Under the pieces are notes generated by a model that was not told where the DNA came from, ran no database searches, and saw only the letters and a list, made by a program, of their open reading frames with translations. The position numbers and the translations under genes were made by a program. Source: Gammaproteobacteria bacterium HGW-Gammaproteobacteria-13 (GTDB lineage Bacteria; Pseudomonadota; Gammaproteobacteria; Pseudomonadales; Pseudomonadaceae). Taken from it: a DNA stretch of 64,000 nucleotides. Position 1 is the stretch's first letter, and each line of letters begins with the position of its first letter. The stretch lies in NCBI GenBank assembly GCA_002840155.1, contig PGZH01000005.1, positions 209,119 through 273,118 of the forward strand. The letters run 5' to 3'. Positions 30,869 to 40,292 of this stretch are shown here, piece by piece.

Positions 30869-31408
30869 TCACCACATCAGATCGTCCGGCACCTGATAAG
30901 CCGCGTACGGATCATCAGCATCCGGGGCTTCGGTCGGGGTATTGAGCAACACCACACGTTGCGGGTCGCGCTCTTGGATCTTCAACGCGGCTTCGCGCGG
31001 GATCACTTCGTAGCCACCGCCGTGACGGACGATGGCCAACGAACCACTGCTGAGTTTGTTGCGCATCAGGGTGTTGACCGACAGGCGCTTAACCTTCTTG
31101 TCATCGACGAAGTTGTAGTAGTCCTCGGTGGTCAGCTTGGGCAGGCGCGACACCTCGATCAGCTGCTTGATCTGCGCGGCACGGGCCTTCTGCTCAATCT
31201 TCTCTTGCTGCTGACGATTCAGCTCCTGGTCGCGCGCGGCCTTCTCGGCCATGGCCTGCTGAGCGGCGAGCTTTTGCGATTCGTCCTTCTCGACCTGACC
31301 TTTATGCACCAGGCGCTGCTGTTTCTGCTGCTGTTTGCCGGCCTGCTTGGCCTGCTTTTCGTTGACCAGCCCGGCTTTAAGCAACTGATCGCGTAGTGAG
31401 AGAGCCAT
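30869..31408 (-). CDS. DUF2058 family nucleoprotein/polysaccharide-like protein (YaiL-like)
   Basis: The 179-residue cytoplasmic protein has a basic, glutamine-rich N-terminus (LRDQLLKAGLVNEKQAKQAG) and a long charged helix to about residue 80. A compact C-terminal domain follows (LTTEDYYNFVDDKKVKRL, GSLAIVRHGGGYEVIP). This matches DUF2058/YaiL; the molecular role is unknown, and nucleic-acid binding is suggested only by the charge. It is monocistronic on the minus strand. Confidence 0.88.
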   Translation of the reverse strand: MALSLRDQLLKAGLVNEKQAKQAGKQQQKQQRLVHKGQVEKDESQKLAAQQAMAEKAARDQELNRQQQEKIEQKARAAQIKQLIEVSRLPKLTTEDYYNFVDDKKVKRLSVNTLMRNKLSSGSLAIVRHGGGYEVIPREAALKIQERDPQRVVLLNTPTEAPDADDPYAAYQVPDDLMW

Positions 31409-31473
31409 AACCTACCTTTCCAAACTTCAATATTAAGTGGGCGTACCCAGCGCAATCGTGACGCGTTATTCGT

Positions 31474-31543
31474 AGGGAGGATGACGCGTCCCCCATCCAC
31501 CGTGTCCCTGGCAGTGGTGGATGAAAAGAACGTCATCCACCCT
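31474..31543. repeat. REP-like nested palindrome between mazG and the DUF2058 gene
   Basis: Outer arms AGGGAGGATGACG (31474-31486) and CGTCATCCACCCT (31531-31543) match at 12 of 13 positions. Inner arms CATCCACC (31494-31501) and GGTGGATG (31516-31523) are perfect. The two-stem shape and intergenic position fit a Pseudomonas-type repetitive extragenic palindrome. No other copy is seen in this window. Confidence 0.7.
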
Positions 31544-31549
31544 AAGGGC

Positions 31550-32380
31550 TCAGCAACTCGGGGTTTGCTTTTCCAGCTTCTTGGCTTCGCCCCAGAGCGC
31601 GTCCAATTCATCCAGGGGGCAATCTTCCATGTTGCGCCCCGCTTCACGCAATGCCTGTTCGATAAAACGAAAGCGCCGCTCGAACTTGCCATTGGCCGCG
31701 CGCAAGGCAGTTTCCGGATCGACTTTCAGATGCCGCGCCAGGTTGCTGACCACAAACAGCAGATCACCGATCTCCTCGCTAATCGCTTCAGGGTCGTTCT
31801 CGCTCATGGCTTCGAGCACTTCATCCAGCTCTTCGCGCACCTTGTCGATCACCGGCAAGGCCTCGGGCCAGTCGAAACCGACCTGGGCGGCGCGCTTTTG
31901 CAATTTGATCGCCCGACTTAGCGACGGTAGCGCCGTGGGCACATCATCAAGCAGCGAAAGTTGCTCGGGGGCTGCGGCCTTCTCGGCGCGCTCTTCGGCC
32001 TTGATCTCTTCCCAGCGCTGTTTGACCGCAGCCTCTTCCAGCTTGGCCACATCCACAGCGCCATACAGATCGCCATCGGGGAACACGTGGGGATGACGGC
32101 GAATCAGCTTGCTGGTGATGCCATCAACCACCTGGGCAAATTCGAAGCGCCCTTCCTCGCGGGCCAGCTGGCTGTAATACACCACCTGAAACAGCAGATC
32201 GCCCAGCTCACCAGGCAGATGATCGAAGTCGCCGCGCTCGATGGCATCGGCCACCTCGTACGCCTCTTCAATGGTGTGCGGCACGATGGTCGCGTAGCTC
32301 TGCTTTAGGTCCCACGGGCAGCCGTGCTGCGGGTCGCGCAGCCGGGTCATCAGGTGCAGCAGGTCGTCGAGTTGGTACAT
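31550..32380 (-). CDS. mazG: MazG nucleoside triphosphate pyrophosphohydrolase
   Basis: MazG hydrolyses NTPs to NMP and PPi. In E. coli it also lowers ppGpp and interacts with Era. The 276-residue protein has two MazG domains; the first shows GCPWDLKQSYATIVPHTIEEAYEV and the metal-binding ELGDLLFQVVYY, the second EEIGDLLFVVSNLARH. It lies 88 bases after relA on the same strand, linking synthesis and turnover of alarmone-related nucleotides, but a palindromic repeat separates the two. Confidence 0.95.
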   Translation of the reverse strand: MYQLDDLLHLMTRLRDPQHGCPWDLKQSYATIVPHTIEEAYEVADAIERGDFDHLPGELGDLLFQVVYYSQLAREEGRFEFAQVVDGITSKLIRRHPHVFPDGDLYGAVDVAKLEEAAVKQRWEEIKAEERAEKAAAPEQLSLLDDVPTALPSLSRAIKLQKRAAQVGFDWPEALPVIDKVREELDEVLEAMSENDPEAISEEIGDLLFVVSNLARHLKVDPETALRAANGKFERRFRFIEQALREAGRNMEDCPLDELDALWGEAKKLEKQTPSC

Positions 32381-32396
32381 AAGATTCCTTTACCTA

Positions 32397-32458
32397 CGTA
32401 GCCCGGATGCAATCCGGGAATGCCTGTACGCAATTCCCCGGATTGCATCCGGGCTACG
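32397..32458. repeat. REP element between relA and mazG
   Basis: The 22-base arms at 32397-32418 and 32437-32458 are perfect inverted repeats with the core GTAGCCCGGATGCAATCCGG, around an 18-base loop. This is a common type of Pseudomonas intergenic palindrome. In the relA-mazG transcript it would form a large hairpin without a T tract, so it could stabilise relA mRNA or reduce read-through into mazG. Confidence 0.85.
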
Positions 32459-32468
32459 GTATTGAGAC

Positions 32469-34712
32469 TTAACTGACCCGGTGGCGACGCGCCTCAATAA
32501 TGTTGGGCAGCTGAGAAATACGCCCCAGCAGCCGGCCCAGTGCATCCAGGCCGGGAATCTCCACAGTGATCGACATGGACGCAGTGTTGTCGTCCTTGTT
32601 CGAGCGGGTATTCACCGCCAGCACATTGAGCTTCTCGTTGAGCAGCACCTGGGTCACGTCACGCAGCAGACCAGAACGGTCGTAGGCCTTGATGACGATT
32701 TCCACCGGGTAGGTCTGCACCGGCACCGGGCCCCAGTTGACCTGGATAATCCGCTCAGGCTCGCGCCCAGCCAGTTGCAGCACCGAGGCGCAGTCCTGAC
32801 GGTGAATGCTCACACCACGGCCCTGGGTGATATAGCCGACGATTGGATCGCCCGGCAGCGGCTGACAGCAGCCGGCCATCTGCGTCAGCAGGTTGCCGAC
32901 GCCCTGAATCTGGATATCACCACGTTTGCCCGGCTTGAAGCCCAGCGCCTTGCGCGGGATCAGCTCCAGCTGCTCGTTGACCCGGTCCGGCTCGACCAGC
33001 TGCTGGGCCAGGTTGACCAGTTGTGCCAGACGCAGATCGCCCGCGCCAAGGGAGGCGAACAGGTCCTCGCTGGTCTTCATATTGGCCTTCTCGGCCAGTT
33101 TTTCGAAGTCCACATGCGGCAGCGCCAGGCGCTGCAGTTCGCGCTCCAGCTGCACCTTACCAGCGGCGACGTTCTGGTCGCGGTCCTGCAGTTTGAACCA
33201 GTGAACGATCTTCGCTCGCGCCCGGCTGGTGGTGACGTAACCGAGGTTGGAGTTCAGCCAATCGCGGCTCGGCGTGCCGTGCTTGCTGGTGATGATCTCC
33301 ACCTGCTCGCCGGTCTGCAGGCTGTAGTTGAGCGGCACGATCCGGCCGTTGATCTTGGCGCCACGGCAGTTATGGCCGATCTCGGTGTGCACGCGGTAGG
33401 CAAAATCCAGCGGCGTGGCGCCCTTGGGCAGGTCGATGGCGTGGCCGTCCGGGGTGAACACATAGACCCGATCCGGCTCGATATCCACGCGCAACTGCTC
33501 GGCCAGACCGCCGATATCACCCAGCTCCTCATGCCATTCGAGCACCTGCCGCAGCCAGGAAATCTTCTCTTCATAATGGTTGGAGCTGGCTTTGACGTCG
33601 GTGCCCTTGTAGCGCCAGTGCGCACACACGCCCAGCTCGGCTTCCTCGTGCATGGCCTGGGTGCGGATCTGCACTTCCAGCACCTTGCCTTCCGGGCCGA
33701 GCACGGCGGTGTGCAGCGAGCGGTAGCCATTTTCCTTGGGGTTGGCGATGTAGTCGTCGAACTCCTTGGGAATATGCCGCCACAGGGTATGGACGATACC
33801 GAGGGCGGTGTAGCAGTCGCGCACTTCCGGCACCAGCACGCGCACTGCGCGCACGTCGTAGATCTGGCTGAACTGCAGACCCTTGCGCTGCATTTTGCGC
33901 CAGATCGAATAGATGTGTTTGGCCCGCCCGCTGATGTCAGCCTTGACTCCGGTGGCCTCCAGCTCGACGCGCAGCTGCCCCATCACTTCATTGATGTAGT
34001 GCTCGCGATCCAGACGGCGCTCGTGCAGCAGCTTGGCGATCTGCTTGTACTGCTCGGGCTCCAGGTAGCGGAAGGACAGGTCTTCCAGCTCCCACTTGAT
34101 ATGGCCAATGCCCAGGCGATGGGCCAGCGGCGCATAGATATCAAACACCTCACGGGCCACGCGCTGGCGTTTCTCGTCATCGGCTTCCTTCACCGCACGG
34201 ATCGCGCAGGTGCGTTCGGCCAGTTTGATCAGCGCCACACGCACGTCATCGACCATGGCCACGAGCATCTTGCGCAGGTTTTCCACCTGCGCCTGGGAGC
34301 CGAGTACCAGGGAATCACGCGGGTTCAAGGAAGCGCTGATCGCCGCCATGCGCAGCACGCCCTCCACCAGCTTGGCGACGACAGGCCCGAAGCGCTGATG
34401 CACCAGCGCCAACGGCACCTTGCCTTCGCGCACGCAGCGGTAGATTACGGCTGCGACTAGGGAGTCCTGATCGAGCTTGAGGTCGGCGAGAATTTCGGCG
34501 ATTTCAAGCCCAGCGCGAAAACTCGACGCGCCTTCGGTCCATAGATTCTTGGCGGCATTGGCCTGCTGCTCGGCCTCGCGGGCGAACTCACAGGCCTCGC
34601 GCAGGGCTTCGCGATCCAGCGCCGGATCGACACTCAGTACATGCCCGAGCCAGGCTTCAAGGTTGATGCTGCCGTCGTCGTTGATCGGCTGATGCGCTCT
34701 GACCTGAACCAT
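32469..34712 (-). CDS. relA: RelA, (p)ppGpp synthetase
   Basis: RelA makes the stringent alarmone (p)ppGpp from GTP/GDP and ATP when uncharged tRNA enters the ribosome. The 747-residue length is that of Pseudomonas RelA. The N-terminal HD hydrolase domain is degenerate (YRCVREGK where hydrolases have HDVIEDT). The synthetase domain has EFDDYIANPKENGYRSLHT, whose acidic EFDD marks the monofunctional class. TGS (YVFTPDGHAIDLPKGATPLD), zinc-finger/CC (AGCCQPLPGD) and ACT domains follow. I chose ATG 34712 (MVQVRAHQ). Confidence 0.97.
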   Translation of the reverse strand: MVQVRAHQPINDDGSINLEAWLGHVLSVDPALDREALREACEFAREAEQQANAAKNLWTEGASSFRAGLEIAEILADLKLDQDSLVAAVIYRCVREGKVPLALVHQRFGPVVAKLVEGVLRMAAISASLNPRDSLVLGSQAQVENLRKMLVAMVDDVRVALIKLAERTCAIRAVKEADDEKRQRVAREVFDIYAPLAHRLGIGHIKWELEDLSFRYLEPEQYKQIAKLLHERRLDREHYINEVMGQLRVELEATGVKADISGRAKHIYSIWRKMQRKGLQFSQIYDVRAVRVLVPEVRDCYTALGIVHTLWRHIPKEFDDYIANPKENGYRSLHTAVLGPEGKVLEVQIRTQAMHEEAELGVCAHWRYKGTDVKASSNHYEEKISWLRQVLEWHEELGDIGGLAEQLRVDIEPDRVYVFTPDGHAIDLPKGATPLDFAYRVHTEIGHNCRGAKINGRIVPLNYSLQTGEQVEIITSKHGTPSRDWLNSNLGYVTTSRARAKIVHWFKLQDRDQNVAAGKVQLERELQRLALPHVDFEKLAEKANMKTSEDLFASLGAGDLRLAQLVNLAQQLVEPDRVNEQLELIPRKALGFKPGKRGDIQIQGVGNLLTQMAGCCQPLPGDPIVGYITQGRGVSIHRQDCASVLQLAGREPERIIQVNWGPVPVQTYPVEIVIKAYDRSGLLRDVTQVLLNEKLNVLAVNTRSNKDDNTASMSITVEIPGLDALGRLLGRISQLPNIIEARRHRVS

Positions 34713-34882
34713 CTTGCTTACCTTCCCTACGGTGCGCGGCATGCACACCGAACAGTCGCCACCTTCTATGAGGCGGTCGGTTTAACCACTTAAGGCGCAC
34801 TCCCTGCGCGCCCCTGCAGCGCTGAGATAAGGGCGGCGCCGGATAAAACCAAGCATCTGCCGTTGTACCTCAGCGCTTCTAT

Positions 34883-36235
34883 CTACTGCCTGACAAACAG
34901 CGCCATCGCTTCGACGTGCGCGGTTTGCGGAAACATATCGAGGATACCGGCACGTTCCAGCCGATACCCCTGCGCCAGCAACTCGGCGCTGTCGCGGGCC
35001 AGGGTCGTCGGATTGCACGACACGTACAGCACCCGTTTGACGCCCAACGCCGTCATTTGCTTGACCACCTGCAGCGCGCCATCACGCGGCGGGTCCAGCA
35101 GCACGGCAGCGAAACCGCCCTGGGCCCAGCTGGCATCGGCCAGCGGGTTGGACAGGTCGGCCTGGAAAAAGTGCGCATTGCCCAGGCCATTGCTCGCGGC
35201 ATTACCGGCGGCGCGCTCGACCATAGTTTGCACGCCCTCCACCGCCACCAGTTCCCGCACCCGCTGGGCCAGCGGCAAAGCAAAATTGCCCAGGCCGCAA
35301 AACAGATCCAGCACCCGCTCATCGGCCTGCGGCGCCAGCCAGTCCAGCGCCTGCGCAACCATGGCGTCGTTCACCGGCTGGTTGACCTGAACAAAGTCGC
35401 CGGGCCGATACGCCAGGTCGAGAGCAAACGCATCCAGGCGATAACTCAGCTGCTGCGCCGGGTCAAACGGCTGCGGCTCAGCCGTGCCGTGCAACCACAA
35501 TTGCGCATTCTGCGCAGTGCAGAACGCCTGCAAACGAGCCAGGTCCGCCTCACTCAATGCAGCGGTATGCCTTATCAGCACAGCACTGCTGCTGCCACTG
35601 AACAACTCGACATGACCAATGGCCTGGGGTTTATCCAACGCACGCAACACCTGCGGTAACGCACGCAGGATCGGCTGCAAGGGTTGTACCAGCACCGGGC
35701 AATCGCTGATGGCGATGATGTCCTGGCTGGCCGCTGCGCGAAAACCAACATCCAGGCGCTTGGCCTTGTTGTCCCAGCGCACGGCAATCCGTGCGCGGCG
35801 GCGATAACCCAGCTCCGGGCCGACCAGTGGCGCGGACCATTCCTGCGGTTGAAGATCGGCCAGACGACTGAGTTGCTCGGCGAGCATGCGCTGTTTCAGG
35901 GCAAGCTGATCGGCATGGGGCATATGTTGCAAGCTGCAGCCGCCACAGACCTTGGCATGCACGCAGGCCTCGCTGCGCCGCTCGGCACTGGCCGTGAGAA
36001 TGCGCTCAACCCGCGCCTCGACCACCTTGCCGTGGGCACCCAGCACCCGCGCTTCGATCTGCTCACCAGTCAGCGCGCCGCTGACAAACCAGGTACGCCC
36101 TTCGCTGAACGCGATGCCACGGCCGTCATTGGCCAGACGCTCGATGGTCAATTTCTGCTTCTTGCCCACCGGCACCTGCGGCGCACGGGAACCACCGCTG
36201 GGTTGAAAGCGCAGACCGCCGTCTTTCTTGGCCAT
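34883..36235 (-). CDS. rlmD: 23S rRNA (uracil-1939-C5)-methyltransferase
   Basis: RlmD methylates U1939 of 23S rRNA using SAM. The 450-residue protein has an N-terminal TRAM domain ([16 protein letters not shown]) and [4Fe-4S] cysteines C91, C97 and C100 ([10 protein letters not shown]) plus a later one in SDCPVL. The SAM-binding [14 protein letters not shown] and the nucleophile region [10 protein letters not shown] complete the family set. Its ATG overlaps the cysM stop as TGATG, so cysM-rlmD are coupled; relA follows after 170 bases. Confidence 0.95.
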   Translation of the reverse strand: MAKKDGGLRFQPSGGSRAPQVPVGKKQKLTIERLANDGRGIAFSEGRTWFVSGALTGEQIEARVLGAHGKVVEARVERILTASAERRSEACVHAKVCGGCSLQHMPHADQLALKQRMLAEQLSRLADLQPQEWSAPLVGPELGYRRRARIAVRWDNKAKRLDVGFRAAASQDIIAISDCPVLVQPLQPILRALPQVLRALDKPQAIGHVELFSGSSSAVLIRHTAALSEADLARLQAFCTAQNAQLWLHGTAEPQPFDPAQQLSYRLDAFALDLAYRPGDFVQVNQPVNDAMVAQALDWLAPQADERVLDLFCGLGNFALPLAQRVRELVAVEGVQTMVERAAGNAASNGLGNAHFFQADLSNPLADASWAQGGFAAVLLDPPRDGALQVVKQMTALGVKRVLYVSCNPTTLARDSAELLAQGYRLERAGILDMFPQTAHVEAMALFVRQ

Positions 36236-37146
36236 CAGTTGCTTTTGCCATCAGAGCTGGGGACATCGTAAACGCCGCTGGACAGGTAACGGTCGCCACG
36301 GTCGCAGATGATCGCCACCATCACCGCGTTCTCGACTTCCTGAGACAGGCGCAGCATCGCCGCCACCGAACCACCGGAGGACACCCCGCAGAAAATACCT
36401 TCTTCACGCGCCAGGCGGCGCATCACGTCTTCGGCTTCCTGCTGGCCCATGTCGATAATGCGATCCACCCGCTCGGCCTGATAAATCTTCGGCAGGTACT
36501 CCTGCGGCCAACGGCGGATGCCAGGAATCGCCGCGCCTTCCATCGGCTGCAGCCCGACGATCTGCACCTCCGGCTTCTGTTCTTTCAGAAAGCGCGACAC
36601 GCCCATTATGGTGCCGGTAGTGCCCATGGAACTGATGAAATGGGTGATCTGCCCGCCCGTCTGCTGCCAGATTTCCGGGCCGGTGCTGGTGTAGTGGGCA
36701 ATCGGGTTGTCGCCGTTGGCGAACTGATCGAGCACCTTGCCCTTGCCGTCGGCCTGCATCTGCAGCGCCAGGTCGCGGGCCTCTTCCATACCGCCGACCA
36801 GAATCAGCTGCGCGCCGTAGGCGGTCATCGCCGCCTTGCGCTCAGCGGTGGAGTTGTCCGGCATGATCAGGATCATCCGGTAACCCTTGATTGCCGCCGC
36901 CATCGCCAGGGCGATGCCGGTGTTGCCGCTGGTGGCTTCAATCAACACATCACCGGGCTGGATATCGCCGCGCTGCTCGGCGCGAGTGATCATCGACAAC
37001 GCCGGGCGGTCCTTTACCGAACCGGCCGGGTTGTTGCCTTCCAGCTTCAACAGCAAGGTGTTGCTGGTGTTACCCGGCAGGCGCTGCAAACGCACCAGCG
37101 GGGTGTTGCCGATGCAATCGGCGATGGTTGGGTAATGCGGGCTCAT
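36235..37146 (-). CDS. cysM: Cysteine synthase B
   Basis: CysM makes cysteine from O-acetylserine and sulfide or thiosulfate using pyridoxal phosphate. The 303-residue protein has the cofactor lysine K45 in GSVKDRPA, the phosphate loop [12 protein letters not shown], and the CysM-type active-site loop and [11 protein letters not shown]. It is the first gene of cysM-rlmD-relA-mazG and overlaps rlmD by one base. Confidence 0.95.
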   Translation of the reverse strand: MSPHYPTIADCIGNTPLVRLQRLPGNTSNTLLLKLEGNNPAGSVKDRPALSMITRAEQRGDIQPGDVLIEATSGNTGIALAMAAAIKGYRMILIMPDNSTAERKAAMTAYGAQLILVGGMEEARDLALQMQADGKGKVLDQFANGDNPIAHYTSTGPEIWQQTGGQITHFISSMGTTGTIMGVSRFLKEQKPEVQIVGLQPMEGAAIPGIRRWPQEYLPKIYQAERVDRIIDMGQQEAEDVMRRLAREEGIFCGVSSGGSVAAMLRLSQEVENAVMVAIICDRGDRYLSSGVYDVPSSDGKSN

Positions 37147-37240
37147 GGCGAACGAGATGATCCAGAAGCAAAGAAGGTCGTCATGATAACGGCAAACCTC
37201 GCCCGGCCATATCGGCTAACACGTATAGAAATCGCTTGAT

Positions 37241-37579
37241 TCAAATGGCCAACAGGTAGGCCGCGCCCCACACCGGCAACCCAACCAACGGCCAATACAC
37301 CGCCAGCCGTGGCGTATAGGGCAGCAGCCAGGCCAGTAGAAGGCCGCTCAATGACAGCAGCCCAAGCCAGCCAACCGGCCCCATCGCCCAACCCCAGGCC
37401 TGTGCGCTGGCCCAGAGGCTCGCGACCAGCAGTAACCAGCCGGCCAGGCGCAGAACACGCCGCAACCCCAACGTCGGCGCCCTGCCCCAGACCTGCTTGT
37501 AATGCCGCTCCAGCCCCTGACACAGCGCCAGCATGCTGCTGTAGGCCAGCAAGAGACTGCCCAAGAATGCCGTCATCAT
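37241..37579 (-). CDS. DUF3325 small membrane protein
   Basis: This 112-residue protein has three or four membrane helices and the DUF3325 pattern LLAYSSMLALCQGLERHYKQVWGR. The family is repeatedly found beside PepSY and DUF3649 genes in iron-siderophore loci, but its biochemical role is unknown. It starts one base after the PepSY stop. It is the last gene of the minus-strand set that begins at the methyltransferase. Confidence 0.85.
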   Translation of the reverse strand: MMTAFLGSLLLAYSSMLALCQGLERHYKQVWGRAPTLGLRRVLRLAGWLLLVASLWASAQAWGWAMGPVGWLGLLSLSGLLLAWLLPYTPRLAVYWPLVGLPVWGAAYLLAI

Positions 37580-37580
37580 C

Positions 37581-39110
37581 TCAATTCACCTGTGCCTGAA
37601 CGGGTTGCGGTTTGCGTGCGATGCGCTGCACCTGCGGCTGACGCAAACGCCAGACGCTCCAGACCAGCAGCAGGCCCAGCGCCACCACCGTCACCTCTAG
37701 CCACAGGCGCATGCTATCGCCCCATGCCTGGTCATCGCTGAGCGCACTGAGCAGCGGCAAACCCAGGCACAGCAACGCCGCCAGGCTCAGCTGCTCACGC
37801 CAGGCCTGCAGGCGCGGGCGCAGCCAGGCGTGCAGCAGACTCAGTAACCAGAGTGCGAAGAAACCACGCACTTCCCAGCCGCCACGCTGCGCCAGCTCAA
37901 CCGGTAACAAGCGGTTGAGCCATAGCAGGCCGATACAGGCTACGGCCAGACCGGCAATAGTCGCCACGTTGAGGCTTTCTACCAGGCGATAGAGCTGTTG
38001 CCCCAGCGGGTTTTCACTGGCGTATTTACGCCGCCGCTTGACGGTAAACAGCACCAGCCCGGTGGCGATCATGGCGCTGCTGAGCAAGCCGCAGACGAAG
38101 TACAACCAGCGCATCGGGTAGCCGCCGAACTGCGCAAAGTGCAGGCCAAACATCACCCGCTGCGCCAGCACGCTGGGGCGCAGCTCCGGCGGCCCGGCCA
38201 GCAGCTCACCGGTGACACCGTCAAACACCATGTTGTGGCCCTTGGTCAGGGCAATGCGGTTACCCAGCACCCGGCGCATTTCGATATGCGCATCACTGCG
38301 GCCGGGGTGCTCGATCACCATACCGCTCAGCGGCCCCATGCGTGCTTCGGCCTGGGCCAATAGCGGAGCCAGCGCCGTCAGTGGCGCGGGGTGAGTCTGT
38401 GCCTGACGCGGCTCCTCCAGCACCTCGATATGCTCGCGATAGAACGCCGCAAAATCACCCTTGTAGAGGCTATCCAGCGCCGCCGGCATATAGATCAGGG
38501 CAAAGATCGACAGGCCGGTGTAGGTGATCATCAGGTGAAACGGTAACAGCAACACTGCACTGGCATTGTGTACATCCAACCAGGAGCGCTGGCCCTTGTT
38601 CGGGCGGAAGGTGAAGAATTCCTTGAAGAACTTCTTGTGGATGATGATGCCGCTGACCAGTGCCGCCAGCATGGCCATGGCGGCCAGGCCGACAATCCAG
38701 ATACCCGGATTGCGTGGCATGCTCAGGCTGTAGTGGAAACGAAAGAAAAACGTCCCGCCGGCCGTGTCACGCACCACCAAGGGCTCACCGGTGAGTGGGT
38801 CCAAGTAGGTGCTGATGCCCGAGCGCCGGTCACCCGCCGTCACCCGCAAGACGGGCATGCGCGAGCTGGGCAGGCTGATGTTCCAGGCGCTGGCATCGGC
38901 ATGCTGGCGTTGCAGATAGGCCACGGCATGCTCGACAGCCTGAGCATTGCTGACCGATGTTTGCTGGATCTCCGGCTGCATCCAGTGATCGATCTCCTGA
39001 TCGAACACCGCCAGACTGCCGGTGAGAAAGATGGCGAACAACAACCAACCGAACAGCAGGCCACCCCAGGTGTGCAGCCAGGCCATGGATTGGGTCAGGG
39101 TCTGTTTCAT
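37581..39110 (-). CDS. PepSY-domain inner membrane protein, probable siderophore-iron reductase
   Basis: The 509-residue protein begins with WLHTWGGLLFGWLLF and has four or more membrane helices. A periplasmic PepSY-associated region (about 40-150), IHKKFFKEFFTFRPNKGQRSWLDVHN and LPFHLMITYTG are also present. The paired histidines in and next to helices resemble FpvG/FoxB-type proteins that pass electrons to ferric siderophores. Later residues (380-509) form further helices. ATG 39110 overlaps the DUF3649 stop as ATGA. I infer reduction of iron in the periplasm; haem binding is not proven. Confidence 0.85.
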   Translation of the reverse strand: MKQTLTQSMAWLHTWGGLLFGWLLFAIFLTGSLAVFDQEIDHWMQPEIQQTSVSNAQAVEHAVAYLQRQHADASAWNISLPSSRMPVLRVTAGDRRSGISTYLDPLTGEPLVVRDTAGGTFFFRFHYSLSMPRNPGIWIVGLAAMAMLAALVSGIIIHKKFFKEFFTFRPNKGQRSWLDVHNASAVLLLPFHLMITYTGLSIFALIYMPAALDSLYKGDFAAFYREHIEVLEEPRQAQTHPAPLTALAPLLAQAEARMGPLSGMVIEHPGRSDAHIEMRRVLGNRIALTKGHNMVFDGVTGELLAGPPELRPSVLAQRVMFGLHFAQFGGYPMRWLYFVCGLLSSAMIATGLVLFTVKRRRKYASENPLGQQLYRLVESLNVATIAGLAVACIGLLWLNRLLPVELAQRGGWEVRGFFALWLLSLLHAWLRPRLQAWREQLSLAALLCLGLPLLSALSDDQAWGDSMRLWLEVTVVALGLLLVWSVWRLRQPQVQRIARKPQPVQAQVN

Positions 39111-39403
39111 GTCAGGCGCTCCAGCAGCTGTGGCCAGAAGCCGATCAGCATCAGCGGTGCGGCCGCTGGCAATACCGCCCAGGCGCGCCAGGCGCTGCGC
39201 GCGGCAAACGCCCAAAGAATCGCCAGGGTGTAGAAGGTGAATGACAGCAGGCTGGCGATCAGCAGCGCATCCACCCGGTCCAGCGGCAACAGCTGCGCCA
39301 GGGCAGCGGTCAATGCGTAGGTGAACCCATAACCGCCCAGCAGCCCGGCCAACACCCGCGAACAGATCGGCCACGCCTGGGTTGTTTCTTCGGCCTTACT
39401 CAT
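39107..39403 (-). CDS. DUF3649 small membrane protein
   Basis: The 98-residue protein has three membrane helices (about residues 17-95) with FTYALTAALAQLLPLDRVDALLIASLLSFTFY, split here by no break, and WAFAARSAWRAW, matching DUF3649. It partners PepSY and DUF3325 proteins in iron-uptake loci; the role is unknown. ATG 39403 lies within the last codons of the esterase gene (8-base overlap). The stop overlaps PepSY by four bases. The reading upstream of 39403 is an artefact of the esterase frame. Confidence 0.85.
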   Translation of the reverse strand: MSKAEETTQAWPICSRVLAGLLGGYGFTYALTAALAQLLPLDRVDALLIASLLSFTFYTLAILWAFAARSAWRAWAVLPAAAPLMLIGFWPQLLERLT

Positions 39404-40292
39404 CGCTGCCCTCCTGCGCCAGGCCGGCCGCCATCCGCAGTGCCGGCCGCAAGGACGCGGCCAACATCGGCCCATGGCCCAACCCGGAAAATTCCTGATA
39501 GTTCACCTGCATCCCCGGCCAGCGGCCGAGACGTTCAGCCATCTGCCGCGCGGCATCGGCCGGAACCGCGGCCATGGCCTTGCGCCGCTGCTCCAGCAGC
39601 GCCGGGTCGACACCGGGTCGGGCGCTGCCTGGCAGACCTTCGTCACTGCCGCGCACGATCAACAACTGGGCAGTGGCCCCGGCAAAGTCACGCTCGGTCT
39701 CCAGCAATAGCCCGGACTGCCACCACAGCGACGGGCTGGCGGCGATGTAGCGGGTAAAGCTCGCCGGCTGGGTGAACAGGGTATTGAGCACGAATAGCCC
39801 GCCGAACGAATGCCCCCAGAGCGCCTGTTGCGCCGGATCAACCGGCTGCAGCGCGGCCACCTGCGGTTTGATGCGCTGCTCCAGCAACGCCAGAAAGGCC
39901 GCAGCACCGCCGCCCTGCACCCCATTGAAGGCCTGCATGGGCAGGCCATCGCGGCGTGCCGGGGTGTAGTCGAGGGTGCGCGCCGGCACATTGAAGGGCT
40001 GCTCACCGGCATACCCGATAAACACCAGCAGCGGCGGCGTCCCCGCTTTCAGTTCGTCCAGCCATTGCGCCTTCAGCGCTGCCAACGCGGCATGGCCATC
40101 AAGCAGATAAAGCACCGGGAAGCCGCTGGCCGGTGCTGCACGCGCCGGCACCAGCAACTGCACCTGATAGCTGCGCTGGGCATCTGCCGACGGCACCTGG
40201 AACGGCTCAAGCCGTTGGTAACCGGGATAATCCTCAGCGCTCGCTACGCTCAGCCAGAGCAGGCAGAACAACCACAACCCGCAGCGCTTCAT
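39396..40292 (-). CDS. Periplasmic alpha/beta-hydrolase, IroE/PfeE-like siderophore esterase
   Basis: This 298-residue secreted esterase has a signal peptide (about 1-19, cleavage ASA/ED) and the IroE/Fes-type fold. Visible features are VLYLLDGHAALAAL, the nucleophile S162 in GHSFGGLFVLN, RYIAASPSLWW, and a terminal histidine H273 in SGLGHGPML. PfeE in P. aeruginosa opens ferric enterobactin in the periplasm after uptake. Its place just after pirA and before the PepSY gene supports the same job here. Its ATG overlaps the methyltransferase stop (ATGA). Confidence 0.87.
   Translation of the reverse strand: MKRCGLWLFCLLWLSVASAEDYPGYQRLEPFQVPSADAQRSYQVQLLVPARAAPASGFPVLYLLDGHAALAALKAQWLDELKAGTPPLLVFIGYAGEQPFNVPARTLDYTPARRDGLPMQAFNGVQGGGAAAFLALLEQRIKPQVAALQPVDPAQQALWGHSFGGLFVLNTLFTQPASFTRYIAASPSLWWQSGLLLETERDFAGATAQLLIVRGSDEGLPGSARPGVDPALLEQRRKAMAAVPADAARQMAERLGRWPGMQVNYQEFSGLGHGPMLAASLRPALRMAAGLAQEGSDE

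Noticed and set aside
32481-34460. Long plus-strand open frame opposite relA (659 codons)
   Set aside because: It is a shadow of the GC-rich relA coding strand with no recognisable domain; the same holds for the frames opposite aspS, rhlB and gacS.
34818-34877. Inverted 9-base repeat between rlmD and relA
   Set aside because: The loop of about 42 bases is too large and no T tract follows, so it is unlikely to be a terminator.
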